64,000 bases of DNA from Beijerinckiaceae bacterium (GTDB lineage Bacteria > Pseudomonadota > Alphaproteobacteria > Rhizobiales > Beijerinckiaceae). The stretch is taken from assembly GCA_027533425.1 (NCBI GenBank), contig JAPZUD010000006.1, forward strand, positions 248,001-312,000, read 5' to 3'. A model generated the notes under the pieces. That model was not told the DNA's origin. It did not search any database and saw nothing but the letters and a program-made list of their open reading frames with translations. The position numbers and the translations under genes are program-made. Positions 52,740-64,000 of the stretch are shown piece by piece (the first letter of the stretch is position 1; the number at the start of each line of letters is the position of its first letter).

Positions 52740-53639
52740 CTACCGGCGCGTGGCAAGGAAGACACCAAACGCCGCAACCGCCATGAACACCCCCTGCATC
52801 GGCGTCAGCATCTCGCCGAACATCGCATAGGCCTGCAGGGCCGCGGTCGGCGGGATGAGATAGATCAGCGCCGCGACACGGCTGACCGCGCCCCGCCGGA
52901 TCATCAGCAGCATCAGCCCGATCGCGCCGATCGAGAGCACGATGACCGACCAGGCCATGGCCGCCCAGGTCTCGAGGCGCATCTCGAACCGCATCGGTTC
53001 GAGCAGGATCGCGAAAGGCAGGATGGCGAGACAGGCGCCGATATATTGCAGCACCGTGGTGGTGCGCAGGTCGCCCGAGGCAACGAAATGCTTCTGGTAA
53101 TAGGTGCCGGCCGTCACCGCGACCATCGAGCCGATATTGATTGCCACGGCGAGGCCCAGCCCGGAAAGGCCGGCCACGGAAACACCGCCGAGCTTGGGGG
53201 CAATCACACCCAGCACGCCGGCAAACCCGATCACGATGCCGGCGAGGTTGATCGGCAGCAGCTTCTCGCCCATCGTCCGGGCGAGGGCGGCCGTCAGCAA
53301 TGGCTGGACTGCCGCGATCAGCGCCGAGACGCCGGCCGGCAAGCCCTGGCTGATCGCCCACCAGACGCCGCCGAGATAGATGGCATGGAGCAGCACGCCG
53401 CTGATGGCAGCATGGATCCGGGTCCGCCGGTCCGGCGGCCAGGGCGCGCCGGTCGCCCAGGCCAGCAGCGCGATGACGGCTGCCGCCAGCGCGAAGCGGA
53501 TCGCGAGAAAGGTCAGCGGGTCGGCAAAGGGCGCGGCGTATTTGGCGACGATCCAGCCGGTTGACCAGATCACGACGAAAAGCGCCGGTGCGAGCACCAG
53601 AAGGAACATGCGGGGTCCGGGCCGGCGCGGAACCGGCAT
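52740..53639 (-). CDS. DMT superfamily (EamA) transporter
   Basis: A 299-residue inner-membrane protein with ten hydrophobic segments in two repeats: APALFVVIWSTGWIVAKYAAPFADPLTFLAIRFALAAAVIALLAW and GVLLHAIYLGGVWWAISQGLPAGVSALIAAVQPLLTAAL, then PINLAGIVIGFAGVLGV and a second similar set, ending GVFLATRR. Start ATG 53639 immediately follows the 25-base hairpin at 53640-53664; an internal Met 10 codons in (53609) is an alternative start without ribosome site. It lies downstream of clpB on the same strand, so it may be expressed by readthrough. Substrate unknown. Confidence 0.88.
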   Translation of the reverse strand: MPVPRRPGPRMFLLVLAPALFVVIWSTGWIVAKYAAPFADPLTFLAIRFALAAAVIALLAWATGAPWPPDRRTRIHAAISGVLLHAIYLGGVWWAISQGLPAGVSALIAAVQPLLTAALARTMGEKLLPINLAGIVIGFAGVLGVIAPKLGGVSVAGLSGLGLAVAINIGSMVAVTAGTYYQKHFVASGDLRTTTVLQYIGACLAILPFAILLEPMRFEMRLETWAAMAWSVIVLSIGAIGLMLLMIRRGAVSRVAALIYLIPPTAALQAYAMFGEMLTPMQGVFMAVAAFGVFLATRR

Positions 53640-53664
53640 GAGAGGGCGTTGGTTGCGCCCTCTC
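53640..53664 (-). repeat. Perfect hairpin directly before the DMT start codon
   Basis: GAGAGGGCG, seven bases, CGCCCTCTC: a perfect 9-bp inverted repeat that ends at the base before the ATG. On the minus strand (clpB to DMT direction) no T run follows, so it is not a canonical terminator, although it lies 52 bases after the clpB stop. It would cover the ribosome site of the DMT gene if 53639 is the true start. Confidence 0.7.
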
Positions 53665-53716
53665 TAGTTTAGTTGGCCCCGTAAGACCATGCCTCTCCGT
53701 GCAGATCGGATTCGCA

Positions 53717-56341
<2,625 letters not shown>

Positions 56342-56514
56342 GGCTCTTCCCTGACATGAGGCGAAGGGGCAGACCGGGCAGGCCCGGCCGTGGTTCGGTC
56401 CCACTTCGTGGCGACCTTGACGGGAATGTAGGTGTTGCCCTAGCGCAACAAAAGGGGGCAGATCAAAGAACGCGCCCGCAAGGATCCGGGAACGGCAAAA
56501 AAGGAGAAATGAAA

Positions 56515-57282
56515 ATGCGGATCGCCGCGCTCTACCGCCACCCGGTCAAGGGCCTCAGCCCGGAACCGCTTGACGAGGCGACGCTGGAAACCGGCGCCCA
56601 TTTCCCGGAAGACCGGATCCTTGCGCTGGAAAACGGTCCCTCGGGCTTTGACCCTGCGGCAGCCGAACACCTGCCGAAGATGCGCTTCCTCATGCTGATG
56701 CGGCAGGAACGGCTGGCCCGGCTGGAGACACGCTTCGATTCGGCCAGCCGCCGGCTGACGATCCGGCAGGGCGGATCCGTGGTGGCGGAAGGCGTGGTGG
56801 ATTCCCCCGAAGGCCGCGCGGTGATCGAGCGCTTCTTCGAGACCTTCTGCGCGGAGGAGCGGCGCGGGCCGGTCCGGCTGCTCGTCGCCCCGCCCGGCTT
56901 CCGCTTCATGGATTCGCGCTCGGGATTCGTCTCGATTCTCAACACGGCGACGATCGCCGAGATCGGCATGGCGCTCGGCCGCCAGGCGCTGGATCCGCGC
57001 CGATTCCGCGGCAACATCCTGCTGGAGGGCCTGCCCGCCTTCACCGAGAATGACTGGGCTGGCCGCGTGCTGCGGATCGGCACGGCGGAACTCGAGATCC
57101 TCAAGCGGATCGACCGCTGCGCCGCGACCGATGTCAACCCGCGCCTCGGCCGGCGCGACACACGCATCGTCGAGACGCTGGAGCGCCTCTACGGCCATCA
57201 CGATTGCGGTGTCTATGCGCGCATCCGGACGGGCGGAACGCTCCGCCCGGGCGATGCGGCGATGCTCGTCGATCAGCCCTGA
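56515..57282 (+). CDS. MOSC domain-containing protein
   Basis: A 255-residue MOSC protein of the YcbX/mARC type. [39 protein letters not shown] is the MOSC N-terminal barrel with the HPVKGL motif; the C-terminal MOSC domain has [40 protein letters not shown] and [27 protein letters not shown], with the Moco-ligating Cys within RCAATDVNP. Such proteins bind molybdenum cofactor and reduce N-hydroxylated compounds or transfer sulfur. ATG 56515 with GGAG 8 bases before is chosen over 56509. The 3' end overlaps the convergent DUF4167 gene by 10 bases. Confidence 0.92.
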   Translation: MRIAALYRHPVKGLSPEPLDEATLETGAHFPEDRILALENGPSGFDPAAAEHLPKMRFLMLMRQERLARLETRFDSASRRLTIRQGGSVVAEGVVDSPEGRAVIERFFETFCAEERRGPVRLLVAPPGFRFMDSRSGFVSILNTATIAEIGMALGRQALDPRRFRGNILLEGLPAFTENDWAGRVLRIGTAELEILKRIDRCAATDVNPRLGRRDTRIVETLERLYGHHDCGVYARIRTGGTLRPGDAAMLVDQP

Positions 57283-58115
57283 TCGACGCCCGGCGTATCC
57301 GGCTCGAAAGCCTCCTCGCCCCCTTCGCGTGCGCCGCGGGGACGCCGGCGACGACGGGCCCGGAAGGTGCCGCGCATCTCGTCGCTGCCGCCCTCGCCCT
57401 CGGCAGAAGGAGCCGGCTCGCTTTCAGGCGCATCGATCGGGATGGTCCGCGTCGGCGCGGTCAGGAAGGCCGGCAGGACCGGCTGTTCCGCACCCTCGAG
57501 ATCGGCCTGCGGACGGCGCGGGCGATTCGGGTCGAACCGCTCGCGGTTGCGGTCCCTGTCGCGATCCCGATCGCGATCACCACCCTGGCGGAACGGACGA
57601 TCCTGGTTCCGGTCCGGCCGGCCATTGCGGAACTGACGGTCATTGCGGTTGTTCTGCCGCGGCTCGCTTTGGCCCTGAGGCTGGTCATCGCCCTCGCCGG
57701 CCTCCATCCCCTCGCCACCCTCGCCGGGGCCGCGCTCCTGGCCGAAGCCGGGCTGCCCGCCCTGCTGCGGGTTGGATTGCTGGATCGAGCGGAAGGTGAA
57801 GCGGTCCGACGCCGTGTCGAAATCGTCGTCATCATCATCGCGGTCATCGGCCGTGCCGTTCTGCTGGGCCAGTTGCGCCTGATGGGCAGCGGCGATGATG
57901 CGGTAATAATGCTCGGCATGCTGGAGATAGTTTTCCGCCATCACCGGGTCGCCGGAGACATGGGCATCGCGGGCCAGCTGGGTGTATTTCTCGGTGATGT
58001 GCTGCGCGGTACCGCGCACCTTCACATCCGGCCCGTTCGATTCGTACGAACGCGTCAACGGGTTGGGGCCACGCCGATTGCGGCCGCGCATGCGCTTGTT
58101 CTGTCCTGGTCTCAT
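57273..58115 (-). CDS. DUF4167 protein
   Basis: A 280-residue basic/acidic protein of the DUF4167 family found next to prfA-prmC in Hyphomicrobiales. MRPGQNKRMRGRNRRGPNPLTRSYESNGPDVKVRGTAQHITEKYTQLARDAHVSGDPVMAENYLQHAEHYYRIIAAA is the conserved domain (residues 1-80). The remainder is intrinsically disordered: an acidic run DDRDDDDDD, then Gln/Gly/Asn-rich sequence and an alternating charge tract DRDRDRDRDRNRERFD, ending with RRRRPRGA. Such composition suggests RNA or ribosome binding, but no function is established. ATG 58115 begins the conserved domain. Operon with prmC upstream 278 bases away. Confidence 0.9.
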   Translation of the reverse strand: MRPGQNKRMRGRNRRGPNPLTRSYESNGPDVKVRGTAQHITEKYTQLARDAHVSGDPVMAENYLQHAEHYYRIIAAAHQAQLAQQNGTADDRDDDDDDFDTASDRFTFRSIQQSNPQQGGQPGFGQERGPGEGGEGMEAGEGDDQPQGQSEPRQNNRNDRQFRNGRPDRNQDRPFRQGGDRDRDRDRDRNRERFDPNRPRRPQADLEGAEQPVLPAFLTAPTRTIPIDAPESEPAPSAEGEGGSDEMRGTFRARRRRRPRGAREGGEEAFEPDTPGVDQG

Positions 58116-58393
58116 GAGTGTCTCAGCTGCAAAACCGGATAAACCCGGTGCTCCCCCGGCCCAAATGGGGCCATGCCCCGTGCCACCGGCCCAAAACGAC
58201 GCTCGCACCGTTTCGCCGGAATTGCGATCCCGCCTCAAGATCCCTGCCTTGACAGGTCCGGATGTCGGAAAGAATGGCTCTGTGTTCGACCCGCGCGCTC
58301 AAAGGGTCGGAACAACCTCGCGCAACTCATCGCTTTCCATCCCCTTAGCGTGCAGGGGCCCGCAACGCAAGCGCTACAAGGATGACGGCGGGT

Positions 58394-59290
58394 TCAATCG
58401 CGTTCTTTTTCGCGGTCAGGCTGTCGTCCGGCAACAACCCGGGCGATTCCTGCAAGGTCCGCTTGCAGGAAGACCTCGAGAAAGCCGGCATGGCGCATCC
58501 CCTCGGCAACGGCCGGCGCCTGCCCGGCCCCGACCTCGACGGCGAGCCATCCGCCCGGTCGCAGCCGGGCCGGGGCATCAGCCAGGATCCGCCGGTAGAA
58601 ATCGAGACCGTCCGCGCCGCCATCCAGCGCCAGCACCGGGTCATGCCGGCGGACTTCCGGGTCGAGCCCGGCGAGATCGCCGGTCGGAATATAGGGCGGG
58701 TTGGAGACGATGATGTCGAACCGCTCCTCCAGCCCCGCCATGAGATCGCCGGCACGGAACTCGGCCCGGCCATCAAGGCCGAGGGCGCTGGCGTTGATCC
58801 GGGCAGCAGCAACGGCCTCCGCTGCGATGTCGATGCCGAGGCCCGTCGCCTGCGGCAACCGGCTGAGCAAAGCCAGCAGGATAGCCCCCGTCCCCGTGCC
58901 GAGATCGAGCAGGCGGAGCGGCGCGTCGCGCCGACCCCTGGCATGAAGCCGGGCGAGAACGGCATCGACCAGTGTCTCGGTATCGCCCCGCGGATCCAGG
59001 GTCGCGGCGTTCAGACGGAACTCCAGCCCATAGAACTCCCGGCGGCCGAGAATGCGGGACAGCGGCATCCGGTCGAGCCGCGCGGCGAGAAACCGGGCGA
59101 TCGCAGCACCCGCTTCGCCGACCGGCATGTCCGGCCGCGCCAGCAAGGCCGCGAGGCCGTGGCCGGTTGCCGCCGCCAGCAACAGCCGCGCCTCGCGCCG
59201 GGGCTCGTCGATCCCCGCCTCGGCCAGAAGCGCCTCGATCCGCGCCTGTGCCGCCGCCAGCGACAACCCGGGCGGGAAGTCGCCGCTCAT
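58394..59290 (-). CDS. prmC: Peptide chain release factor N5-glutamine methyltransferase
   Basis: A 298-residue methyltransferase that methylates the GGQ glutamine of release factors. An N-terminal helical domain (about 1-85) is followed by [41 protein letters not shown] and the catalytic NPPY at 197-200 ([22 protein letters not shown]), then [37 protein letters not shown] 59290 overlaps the prfA stop by four bases, so substrate and enzyme are translationally coupled. Confidence 0.97.
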   Translation of the reverse strand: MSGDFPPGLSLAAAQARIEALLAEAGIDEPRREARLLLAAATGHGLAALLARPDMPVGEAGAAIARFLAARLDRMPLSRILGRREFYGLEFRLNAATLDPRGDTETLVDAVLARLHARGRRDAPLRLLDLGTGTGAILLALLSRLPQATGLGIDIAAEAVAAARINASALGLDGRAEFRAGDLMAGLEERFDIIVSNPPYIPTGDLAGLDPEVRRHDPVLALDGGADGLDFYRRILADAPARLRPGGWLAVEVGAGQAPAVAEGMRHAGFLEVFLQADLAGIARVVAGRQPDREKERD

Positions 59291-60372
59291 TCGTCTTCGC
59301 CGGCCAGCAGCCGCGCCTGATGGTCGGTGATCAAAGCCGCGATGAGTTCGTCCAGCGCGCCGCCCTCGATCACCGCCTCGAGCTTGTACAAGGTCAGGTT
59401 GATGCGGTGATCCGTCACCCGACCCTGCGGGAAATTGTACGTCCGGATCCGCTCCGACCGGTCACCCGAGCCGAGCTGCGCCTTGCGGTCAGCCGCCCGG
59501 AGGGAATCAAGGCGCTGCCTTTCGAGATCGAACAAGCGCGTCCTGAGGATCGACATGGCCCGCGCCCGGTTCTTGTGCTGCGAGCGTTCGTCCTGCACCA
59601 CGACCACAACCCCGCTCGGGATATGCGTGATCCGCACCGCCGATTCGGTCTTGTTGACATGCTGGCCGCCCGCCCCGCCGGCCCGCATCGTATCGATGCG
59701 CAGGTCGGCCTCGTTGATGGCCACATCAACCTCCTCGGCCAGCGGCAGCACAGCCACCGTGGCGGCGGAGGTATGGATCCGACCCGAAGCCTCGGTGTTC
59801 GGCACACGCTGGACACGATGCACGCCGGATTCGAATTTCAGCCGGGCATAGGCCCCATCGCCCCGGATCTCGGCGATGATTTCCTTGTAGCCACCGACCG
59901 TGCCCTCGCTTTCGGAGGAAATCTCCACCTTCCAGCCGCGCAATTCGGCATAGCGCGCATACATCCGGAAGAGATCGCCGGCAAAAAGCGCAGCCTCGTC
60001 TCCCCCCGTGCCGGCCCGCACTTCGAGGATGACGCTCTTGTCATCGGCCATGTCCCGCGGGAGCAGCGCGATGCGGATTTCCTGCGCCAGCTGGTCGCGC
60101 TTCTCCTCGAGCGCGGTCTTTTCCTCGAGCGCCAGGGCGCGCATCGCCTCGTCGAGGCCGCCATCCTCCAGCATCACCCGGGCATCGGCGAGTTCCTGCA
60201 CGATCTGGCGATAGGCGCCGATCGCCTCGACCACGGGGCCGAGCTGCGCGGCCTCGCGGCTGAGCGGAATGATCTCCGCCGGCCCGGTCGCCGTTTCGAG
60301 ATCGCGCTGGACCTGGCCATGCCGCAACAGAATCGCGTCGAGCTTGTCCTCGGGAAGGATGATCTCGGCCAT
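59287..60372 (-). CDS. prfA: Peptide chain release factor 1
   Basis: A 361-residue RF1 recognising UAA and UAG. The codon-recognition loop [12 protein letters not shown] near 191 has the P-x-T tripeptide, and the peptidyl-hydrolysis GGQ is at 235-237 in [25 protein letters not shown]. Normal length and domain order. Ends a few bases before ptsP in the opposite-strand numbering, i.e. it follows ptsP on the same strand with 6 bases between, in the order ptsP-prfA-prmC. ATG 60372. Confidence 0.98.
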   Translation of the reverse strand: MAEIILPEDKLDAILLRHGQVQRDLETATGPAEIIPLSREAAQLGPVVEAIGAYRQIVQELADARVMLEDGGLDEAMRALALEEKTALEEKRDQLAQEIRIALLPRDMADDKSVILEVRAGTGGDEAALFAGDLFRMYARYAELRGWKVEISSESEGTVGGYKEIIAEIRGDGAYARLKFESGVHRVQRVPNTEASGRIHTSAATVAVLPLAEEVDVAINEADLRIDTMRAGGAGGQHVNKTESAVRITHIPSGVVVVVQDERSQHKNRARAMSILRTRLFDLERQRLDSLRAADRKAQLGSGDRSERIRTYNFPQGRVTDHRINLTLYKLEAVIEGGALDELIAALITDHQARLLAGEDE

Positions 60373-60378
60373 GTCAGG

Positions 60379-62649
60379 CTAGAAGGAGAGATCGTGCGCG
60401 GCGGCGAATTCGCCGAGTTCGGCCCGGAGATTCCGGGCGCGCTCGGGCGAATCGAGGCGTTCCTGGACAAAGCGCTCGACGGCACCGAGATCAACAGACC
60501 GGACCAGGGCCTTGATCGGCCCGACATTCGACGGCGACATCGAGAAGGAGCGGAAGCCGAGGCCCAGCAGGGCAAGGGCTTCGAGCGGCTTGCCTGCCAT
60601 CTCGCCGCAGATACTCACCTTCTTGCCCGACCGGCGGGCTGCTTCGGCCACCCGGCGCAGCGGGCGGAGGAAGGAGGGATGCAGCGCGTCGAACCGGCTG
60701 GCGACGAGTGCATTCTCGCGGTCCACCGCAAACATGAACTGCATCAGGTCATTCGTGCCGACCGACACGAAATCCACCCGCTCGAACACCTGGTCAAGAT
60801 CGAAGAGCAGCGAGGGCACTTCCAGCATCACGCCGAACTGGACCTGCTTCGGCTGGCTGCGGTTGAGGCGGCGGAGGCGCTCGCGCTCACGCGCCAGCAT
60901 GGCCTGCGCCATGTCGAATTCTTCCAGCGTCGCCACCATCGGCAGCATGATGCGGAGATCGCGGTCCTGTGCGGCGCCCAGCAGGGCACGGAGCTGCGTG
61001 CGCAACAGGGCGGGCCTGTCGAGCCCGATCCGGACGGCACGCCAGCCAAGCGCCGGATTCTCCTCATCAACCTTGCGCAGGTAGGGCAGCACCTTGTCGC
61101 CGCCGATATCGAGCGTGCGGAAGGTGACAGGGCGCTTGCCGGCAATGTCGATGATCGTCCGGTAGAGTGCCTCCTGCGCCTGCGCCCGTGGCAGCGACGG
61201 CGCAACCATGAAGAGGATCTCGGTGCGGAACAGGCCGACGCCAACCGCACCGGTATCATCGAGATTCGGCAGATCGACCAGGAGGCCGGCATTCATCTGC
61301 AGGTCGATCGGCTGCCCGTCCTTCGAGACGGCCGGCTTGTCGCGCAGGGCACGGTATTGTTCCTGCCGGCGGGCGCGCAGCCGCGCCTTCTCGGCATAGG
61401 CCGCCTCGATATCCGGCTGCGGCCGCACCTGGATCTCGCCCGTCGTACCGTCGATGATGACGGCGTCGCCCGGTTCGACCAGCCCGATAATCCCCTCAGC
61501 CTTGCCGACGGTCGGAATGCCGAGCGCGCGCGCAACGATGGCGACATGGCTGGTCGCGCCACCTTCCTCGAGGATCAGCCCGCGCAGGCGCAGGCGCTGA
61601 TATTCGAGCAGGGCAGCCGGCCCCATGGCCCGGGCGACGAGGATGGCGTTTTCCGGCAGGTTCTCCGCCGCCAGCGTGAAAGCGGCACCGGTGAGCTGGT
61701 GCAGCAGGCGGTTGGCGAGGTCATCGAGATCATGCAGCCGCTCGCGCAGGTAAGGGTCGGTCTGGCGGAGAAGCCGGGCGCGCACATCCGATTGCACCCT
61801 CTCCACAGCCGCCTCGGCAGTCAGACCGGTATGGATGGCCTCCTGCAGGCGGCGGATCCAGCCGCGATCCTGCGCGAACATGCGGAAGGTCTCGAGCACG
61901 TCGCGATGCTCGCCGGCATGGCTGAGCCCGCCGGAATCCATAAGATCGTCGATCGAAGCGCGGAGTAGTTCGAGCGCATTCTGCAGGCGCTTGAGTTCGT
62001 GGTCAGGGTCATCCGCGACGAGATTCTTGATCTCGACCCGCGGCTCGTGCAGCACGACATGGCCGAGCCCGACGCCTTCCGCGATTGGCTGGGCCATCAA
62101 GGCCAGCGACCGGCGGACCACGGTGCCGCCGCTCCCCGGCCGCGCCAGCGATTCGAGCTCGCCGCCGGCGATCATCTCGGCCAGCACCATCGCCGTCGTC
62201 TGGAGCGCCTCGATCTCCTCCTCGGAATAGACCCGCGCCGCGCGGTTCTGGACAACGAGAACGCCGAGCGCGTTACCGCCCCGGAGAATCGGAACGCCCA
62301 GGAAGGACGCGTAGATCTCCTCGCCCGTTTCCGGCTTGTAGGAGAAGGCCGGGTGGCTCTGCGCATCGGACAGGGCGAGCGGCTGCGCCTCGCGCGCGAT
62401 CAGGCCGACAAGGCCCTCGTCCAGCCGCATCGTGGTGAGATGGACCGCCTCGCGGTTCAGGCCCTCGGTGGCATAGAGCTCGAGCGTATTGTCGGCGCGG
62501 GCGACATAGACCGAGCAGACCTCGGCCACCATGTTGTTGGCGATCAGGACGACGATGCGGTCAAGCCGGGCCTGGGCGTTCGCCGGCTCGCTCATGACCT
62601 CGCGCAGGCGCCGCAGCAGCACGCGGGGACCGACGAGCGTGCCTCGCAT
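60379..62649 (-). CDS. ptsP: Phosphoenolpyruvate-protein phosphotransferase PtsP (EI-Ntr)
   Basis: A 756-residue EI-Ntr, first enzyme of the nitrogen PTS, which phosphorylates NPr from PEP. An N-terminal GAF domain (about 1-165; GLVGLIAREAQPLALSDAQSHPAF, IYASFLGVPILRGGNALGVLVVQNRAARVYSEEEIEALQ) senses glutamine or alpha-ketoglutarate. The PEP-utilising His lies in EEGGATSHVAIVARALGIPTVGKAEG near residue 355; the C-terminal PEP-binding barrel has NPALGWRAVRIGLDRP, FGVMLEVPSLLFDLDQVFERVDFVSVGTNDLMQF and VSICGEMAGKPLEALALLGLGFRSFSMSP. ATG 62649 has AAGGAT upstream; the track start is a TTG one codon earlier. Transcribed after lysC. Confidence 0.97.
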   Translation of the reverse strand: MRGTLVGPRVLLRRLREVMSEPANAQARLDRIVVLIANNMVAEVCSVYVARADNTLELYATEGLNREAVHLTTMRLDEGLVGLIAREAQPLALSDAQSHPAFSYKPETGEEIYASFLGVPILRGGNALGVLVVQNRAARVYSEEEIEALQTTAMVLAEMIAGGELESLARPGSGGTVVRRSLALMAQPIAEGVGLGHVVLHEPRVEIKNLVADDPDHELKRLQNALELLRASIDDLMDSGGLSHAGEHRDVLETFRMFAQDRGWIRRLQEAIHTGLTAEAAVERVQSDVRARLLRQTDPYLRERLHDLDDLANRLLHQLTGAAFTLAAENLPENAILVARAMGPAALLEYQRLRLRGLILEEGGATSHVAIVARALGIPTVGKAEGIIGLVEPGDAVIIDGTTGEIQVRPQPDIEAAYAEKARLRARRQEQYRALRDKPAVSKDGQPIDLQMNAGLLVDLPNLDDTGAVGVGLFRTEILFMVAPSLPRAQAQEALYRTIIDIAGKRPVTFRTLDIGGDKVLPYLRKVDEENPALGWRAVRIGLDRPALLRTQLRALLGAAQDRDLRIMLPMVATLEEFDMAQAMLARERERLRRLNRSQPKQVQFGVMLEVPSLLFDLDQVFERVDFVSVGTNDLMQFMFAVDRENALVASRFDALHPSFLRPLRRVAEAARRSGKKVSICGEMAGKPLEALALLGLGFRSFSMSPSNVGPIKALVRSVDLGAVERFVQERLDSPERARNLRAELGEFAAAHDLSF

Positions 62650-62795
62650 CAACCGATATCCTTATGCTCGAGCCTGACGGGGAAACCCGGAATCCGAACC
62701 ATTCCCTTTCCCTGCTACAATGCCGCAGGGCCAGAACGCAAGTCATGCCTTTCCTGCGTGGGAAAAGCCACAAATCCCGGCTTTCTTCGCCAGAC

Positions 62796-64000
62796 TCAGG
62801 CGGCGTCGAGCCCGTAGAGCGAGTGCAGCGTGCGCACGGCCAGCTCGGTATAGGCCACGTCGATCAGCACCGAGAACTTGATCTCGCTGGTGGTGATCGC
62901 GCGGATATTGATGCCGCGTTCGGCCAGCGCCTTGAAGGCCTTGGCGGCAACCCCCGCATGGCTGCGCATGCCGACACCGATCGCCGAGATCTTCGCCACT
63001 TCCTGCGCGCTCTGGACCAGCTTGTAGCCGATCTCGGCCTTGCGCTTCTCGATCACATCCATCGCCCGGGCGTAATCGGCCGAGGGAACGGTGAAGGTGA
63101 TATCCGTCGTCGCGCCATCCGCCGAGACATTCTGGACGATCATGTCGACCACGATCGAGGCCGCAGCCAGCGGCTCGAAGACCGCGGCGGCAACGCCCGG
63201 CTTGTCGGCGACCTCGCGCAGCGTGATCTGCGCTTCATCCTTCGAATAGGCGATACCCGTGACGACAGGCTGTTCCATGATGTCTTCCTCGGCGCAGATC
63301 AGGGTGCCCGGCATGGGCTGGGCGGGATTGTCGAAGCTCGACCGGACGAAGGTCCGGACATTATGCACCATTGCCAGCTCGACCGAGCGAACCTGCAGGA
63401 CCTTGGCCCCGAGCGAGGCCATTTCCAGCATTTCCTCGAAGGCCACGCGGTCCAGCCGGCGGGCCTTGCTGACGATGCGCGGATCGGTCGTATAGACGCC
63501 GTCCACATCGGTGTAGATGTCGCAGCGTTCCGCCCGGATAGCCGCAGCCAGCGCGACGGCGCTGGTATCAGAACCGCCGCGGCCGAGCGTGGTCAGCCGG
63601 CCCGACGGGGCATGGATGCCCTGGAACCCGGCCACCACGGCAACCTCGCGGTCTCGGGCGAAGGATTCCAGCATGCGCGTCCCGTCAATGGCCTTGATCC
63701 GGGCCGAGCCATGGGCATCGTCGGTCTCGAAGGGCACCTGCCAGCCCTGCCAGGACCGCGCCTTGATGCCGATCGCCTGCAACGCGATGGCGAGAAGTCC
63801 CGTCGTCACCTGCTCGCCGCTGGCGACCACCGCGTCATATTCGCGCGGATCATACAGCGGCGCCGCTTCCTTGCACCAGGCGACAAGCTCGTTGGTCTTG
63901 CCCGACATGGCGGAAACCACGACGGCAACATCGTAGCCGGCCTCGATTTCCCGCTTCACATGCTGGGCCACGTTCTTGATGCGCTCGACATTGGCGACGG
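62796..64000 (-). CDS. lysC: Aspartate kinase, 5' end missing
   Basis: A nearly complete aspartokinase (about 401 of roughly 415 residues) committing aspartate to Lys, Met and Thr. The window edge removes only the very start, normally MxxLVMKFGGTSVA; the visible frame begins VANVERIKNVAQHVKREIEAGYDVAVVVSAMSGKTNEL. ASGEQVTTGLLAIALQAIGIKARSWQGWQV, GRGGSDTSAVALAAAIRAERCDIYTDVDGVYTTDP (kinase active site) and two C-terminal ACT domains (IAYSKDEAQITLREVADKPGVAAAVFEPLAAASIVVDMIVQNVS; AKISAIGVGMRSHAGVAAKAFKALAERGINIRAITTSEIKFSVLID) are clear, implying feedback inhibition by lysine/threonine. First in the lysC-ptsP-prfA-prmC run. Confidence 0.97.
   Translation of the reverse strand, partial: VANVERIKNVAQHVKREIEAGYDVAVVVSAMSGKTNELVAWCKEAAPLYDPREYDAVVASGEQVTTGLLAIALQAIGIKARSWQGWQVPFETDDAHGSARIKAIDGTRMLESFARDREVAVVAGFQGIHAPSGRLTTLGRGGSDTSAVALAAAIRAERCDIYTDVDGVYTTDPRIVSKARRLDRVAFEEMLEMASLGAKVLQVRSVELAMVHNVRTFVRSSFDNPAQPMPGTLICAEEDIMEQPVVTGIAYSKDEAQITLREVADKPGVAAAVFEPLAAASIVVDMIVQNVSADGATTDITFTVPSADYARAMDVIEKRKAEIGYKLVQSAQEVAKISAIGVGMRSHAGVAAKAFKALAERGINIRAITTSEIKFSVLIDVAYTELAVRTLHSLYGLDAA

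Noticed and set aside
56342-56514. CIRCE or clear RpoH promoter for clpB
   Set aside because: The divergent gap holds only the dyad TGTTGC-N6-GCAACA; no TTAGCACTC repeat and no good CTTG/CCAT pair in the clpB direction.
58972-61968. 998-residue plus-strand ORF
   Set aside because: Antisense of prmC, prfA and ptsP, which are all strongly supported on the minus strand.

Overview
This is a 64 kb stretch of high-GC alphaproteobacterial chromosome, most likely from a member of the Hyphomicrobiales (Rhizobiales). The evidence is gene content: a DUF4167 protein beside prfA-prmC, lysC directly upstream of ptsP (EI-Ntr), a CpdR-type receiver, a DUF1476 (F1-ATPase zeta) protein, metX-metW, an AroQ-type chorismate mutase-hisC-prephenate dehydrogenase run, PhaR and a His-rich Zur. 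I see no rRNA, tRNA, insertion sequence, prophage, CRISPR array or plasmid gene. Almost everything reads as housekeeping chromosome; the oddities are small-scale (duplications, decayed copies, unusual domain fusions, DNA palindromes). Layout: 1-1.8 kb, edge of a Tad/Flp pilus locus: a pilus assembly protein start, two intact Flp pilins and a frameshifted copy between them, each copy with its own terminator. 1.9-8.6 kb, Nudix hydrolase, DUF2076 protein, L,D-transpeptidase, CheZ-like phosphatase, flippase and two small-molecule transporters. 8.6-10.9 kb, heat-shock groESL with an RpoH-like promoter, a perfect CIRCE operator and a duplicated 3' end. 10.9-15 kb, an enolase-superfamily enzyme with its FadR-type regulator and a 23-bp palindromic operator, then META, DoxX and methyltransferase genes. 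15-19.3 kb, an RND efflux pair. 19.3-21.2 kb, 3-hydroxybutyrate dehydrogenase translationally coupled to a patatin-like lipase. 21.3-25.6 kb, zur-ispG, purSQ, purC and DUF1476. 25.7-30.6 kb, HpcH aldolase, esterase, an unusual orphan membrane-fusion protein, ispA and rpmF. 30.7-36.1 kb, an EAL protein and the polyhydroxybutyrate genes phaR / phaA-DUF1737-phaB. 36.6-46.9 kb, DMT transporter, gloB-DUF985-GNAT, metX-metW, chorismate mutase-hisC-tyrC, DUF2125 and ChaC. 46.8-50.1 kb, ftsE-ftsX-ydcF-plsC, a tightly overlapping envelope operon. 50.1-53.6 kb, zinc-ribbon protein, hpt, cpdR, tspO and a DMT transporter. 53.7-64 kb, clpB, MOSC, DUF4167, prmC, prfA, ptsP and lysC (cut by the window edge). 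How the genes fit together: carbon storage (phaA, phaB, phaR, bdhA, patatin) recurs at two loci; proteostasis is represented by groESL, clpB and the ClpXP adaptor cpdR; amino-acid synthesis covers Met (metX/W), Tyr/Phe/His (aroQ, hisC, tyrC) and the aspartate family (lysC); isoprenoids by ispG and ispA; purines by purSQ, purC and hpt; envelope and division by ftsEX, plsC, L,D-transpeptidase and flippase. I found no convincing wholly new multigene system. The best leads are the membrane-fusion protein carrying a Spy/CpxP-like LTPEQ module, the patatin-BdhA coupling, the groEL 3'-end duplication, an alkyltransferase-like protein lacking the Cys/His pair, and the GntR operator. All function calls are from reading translations; no database search was run.
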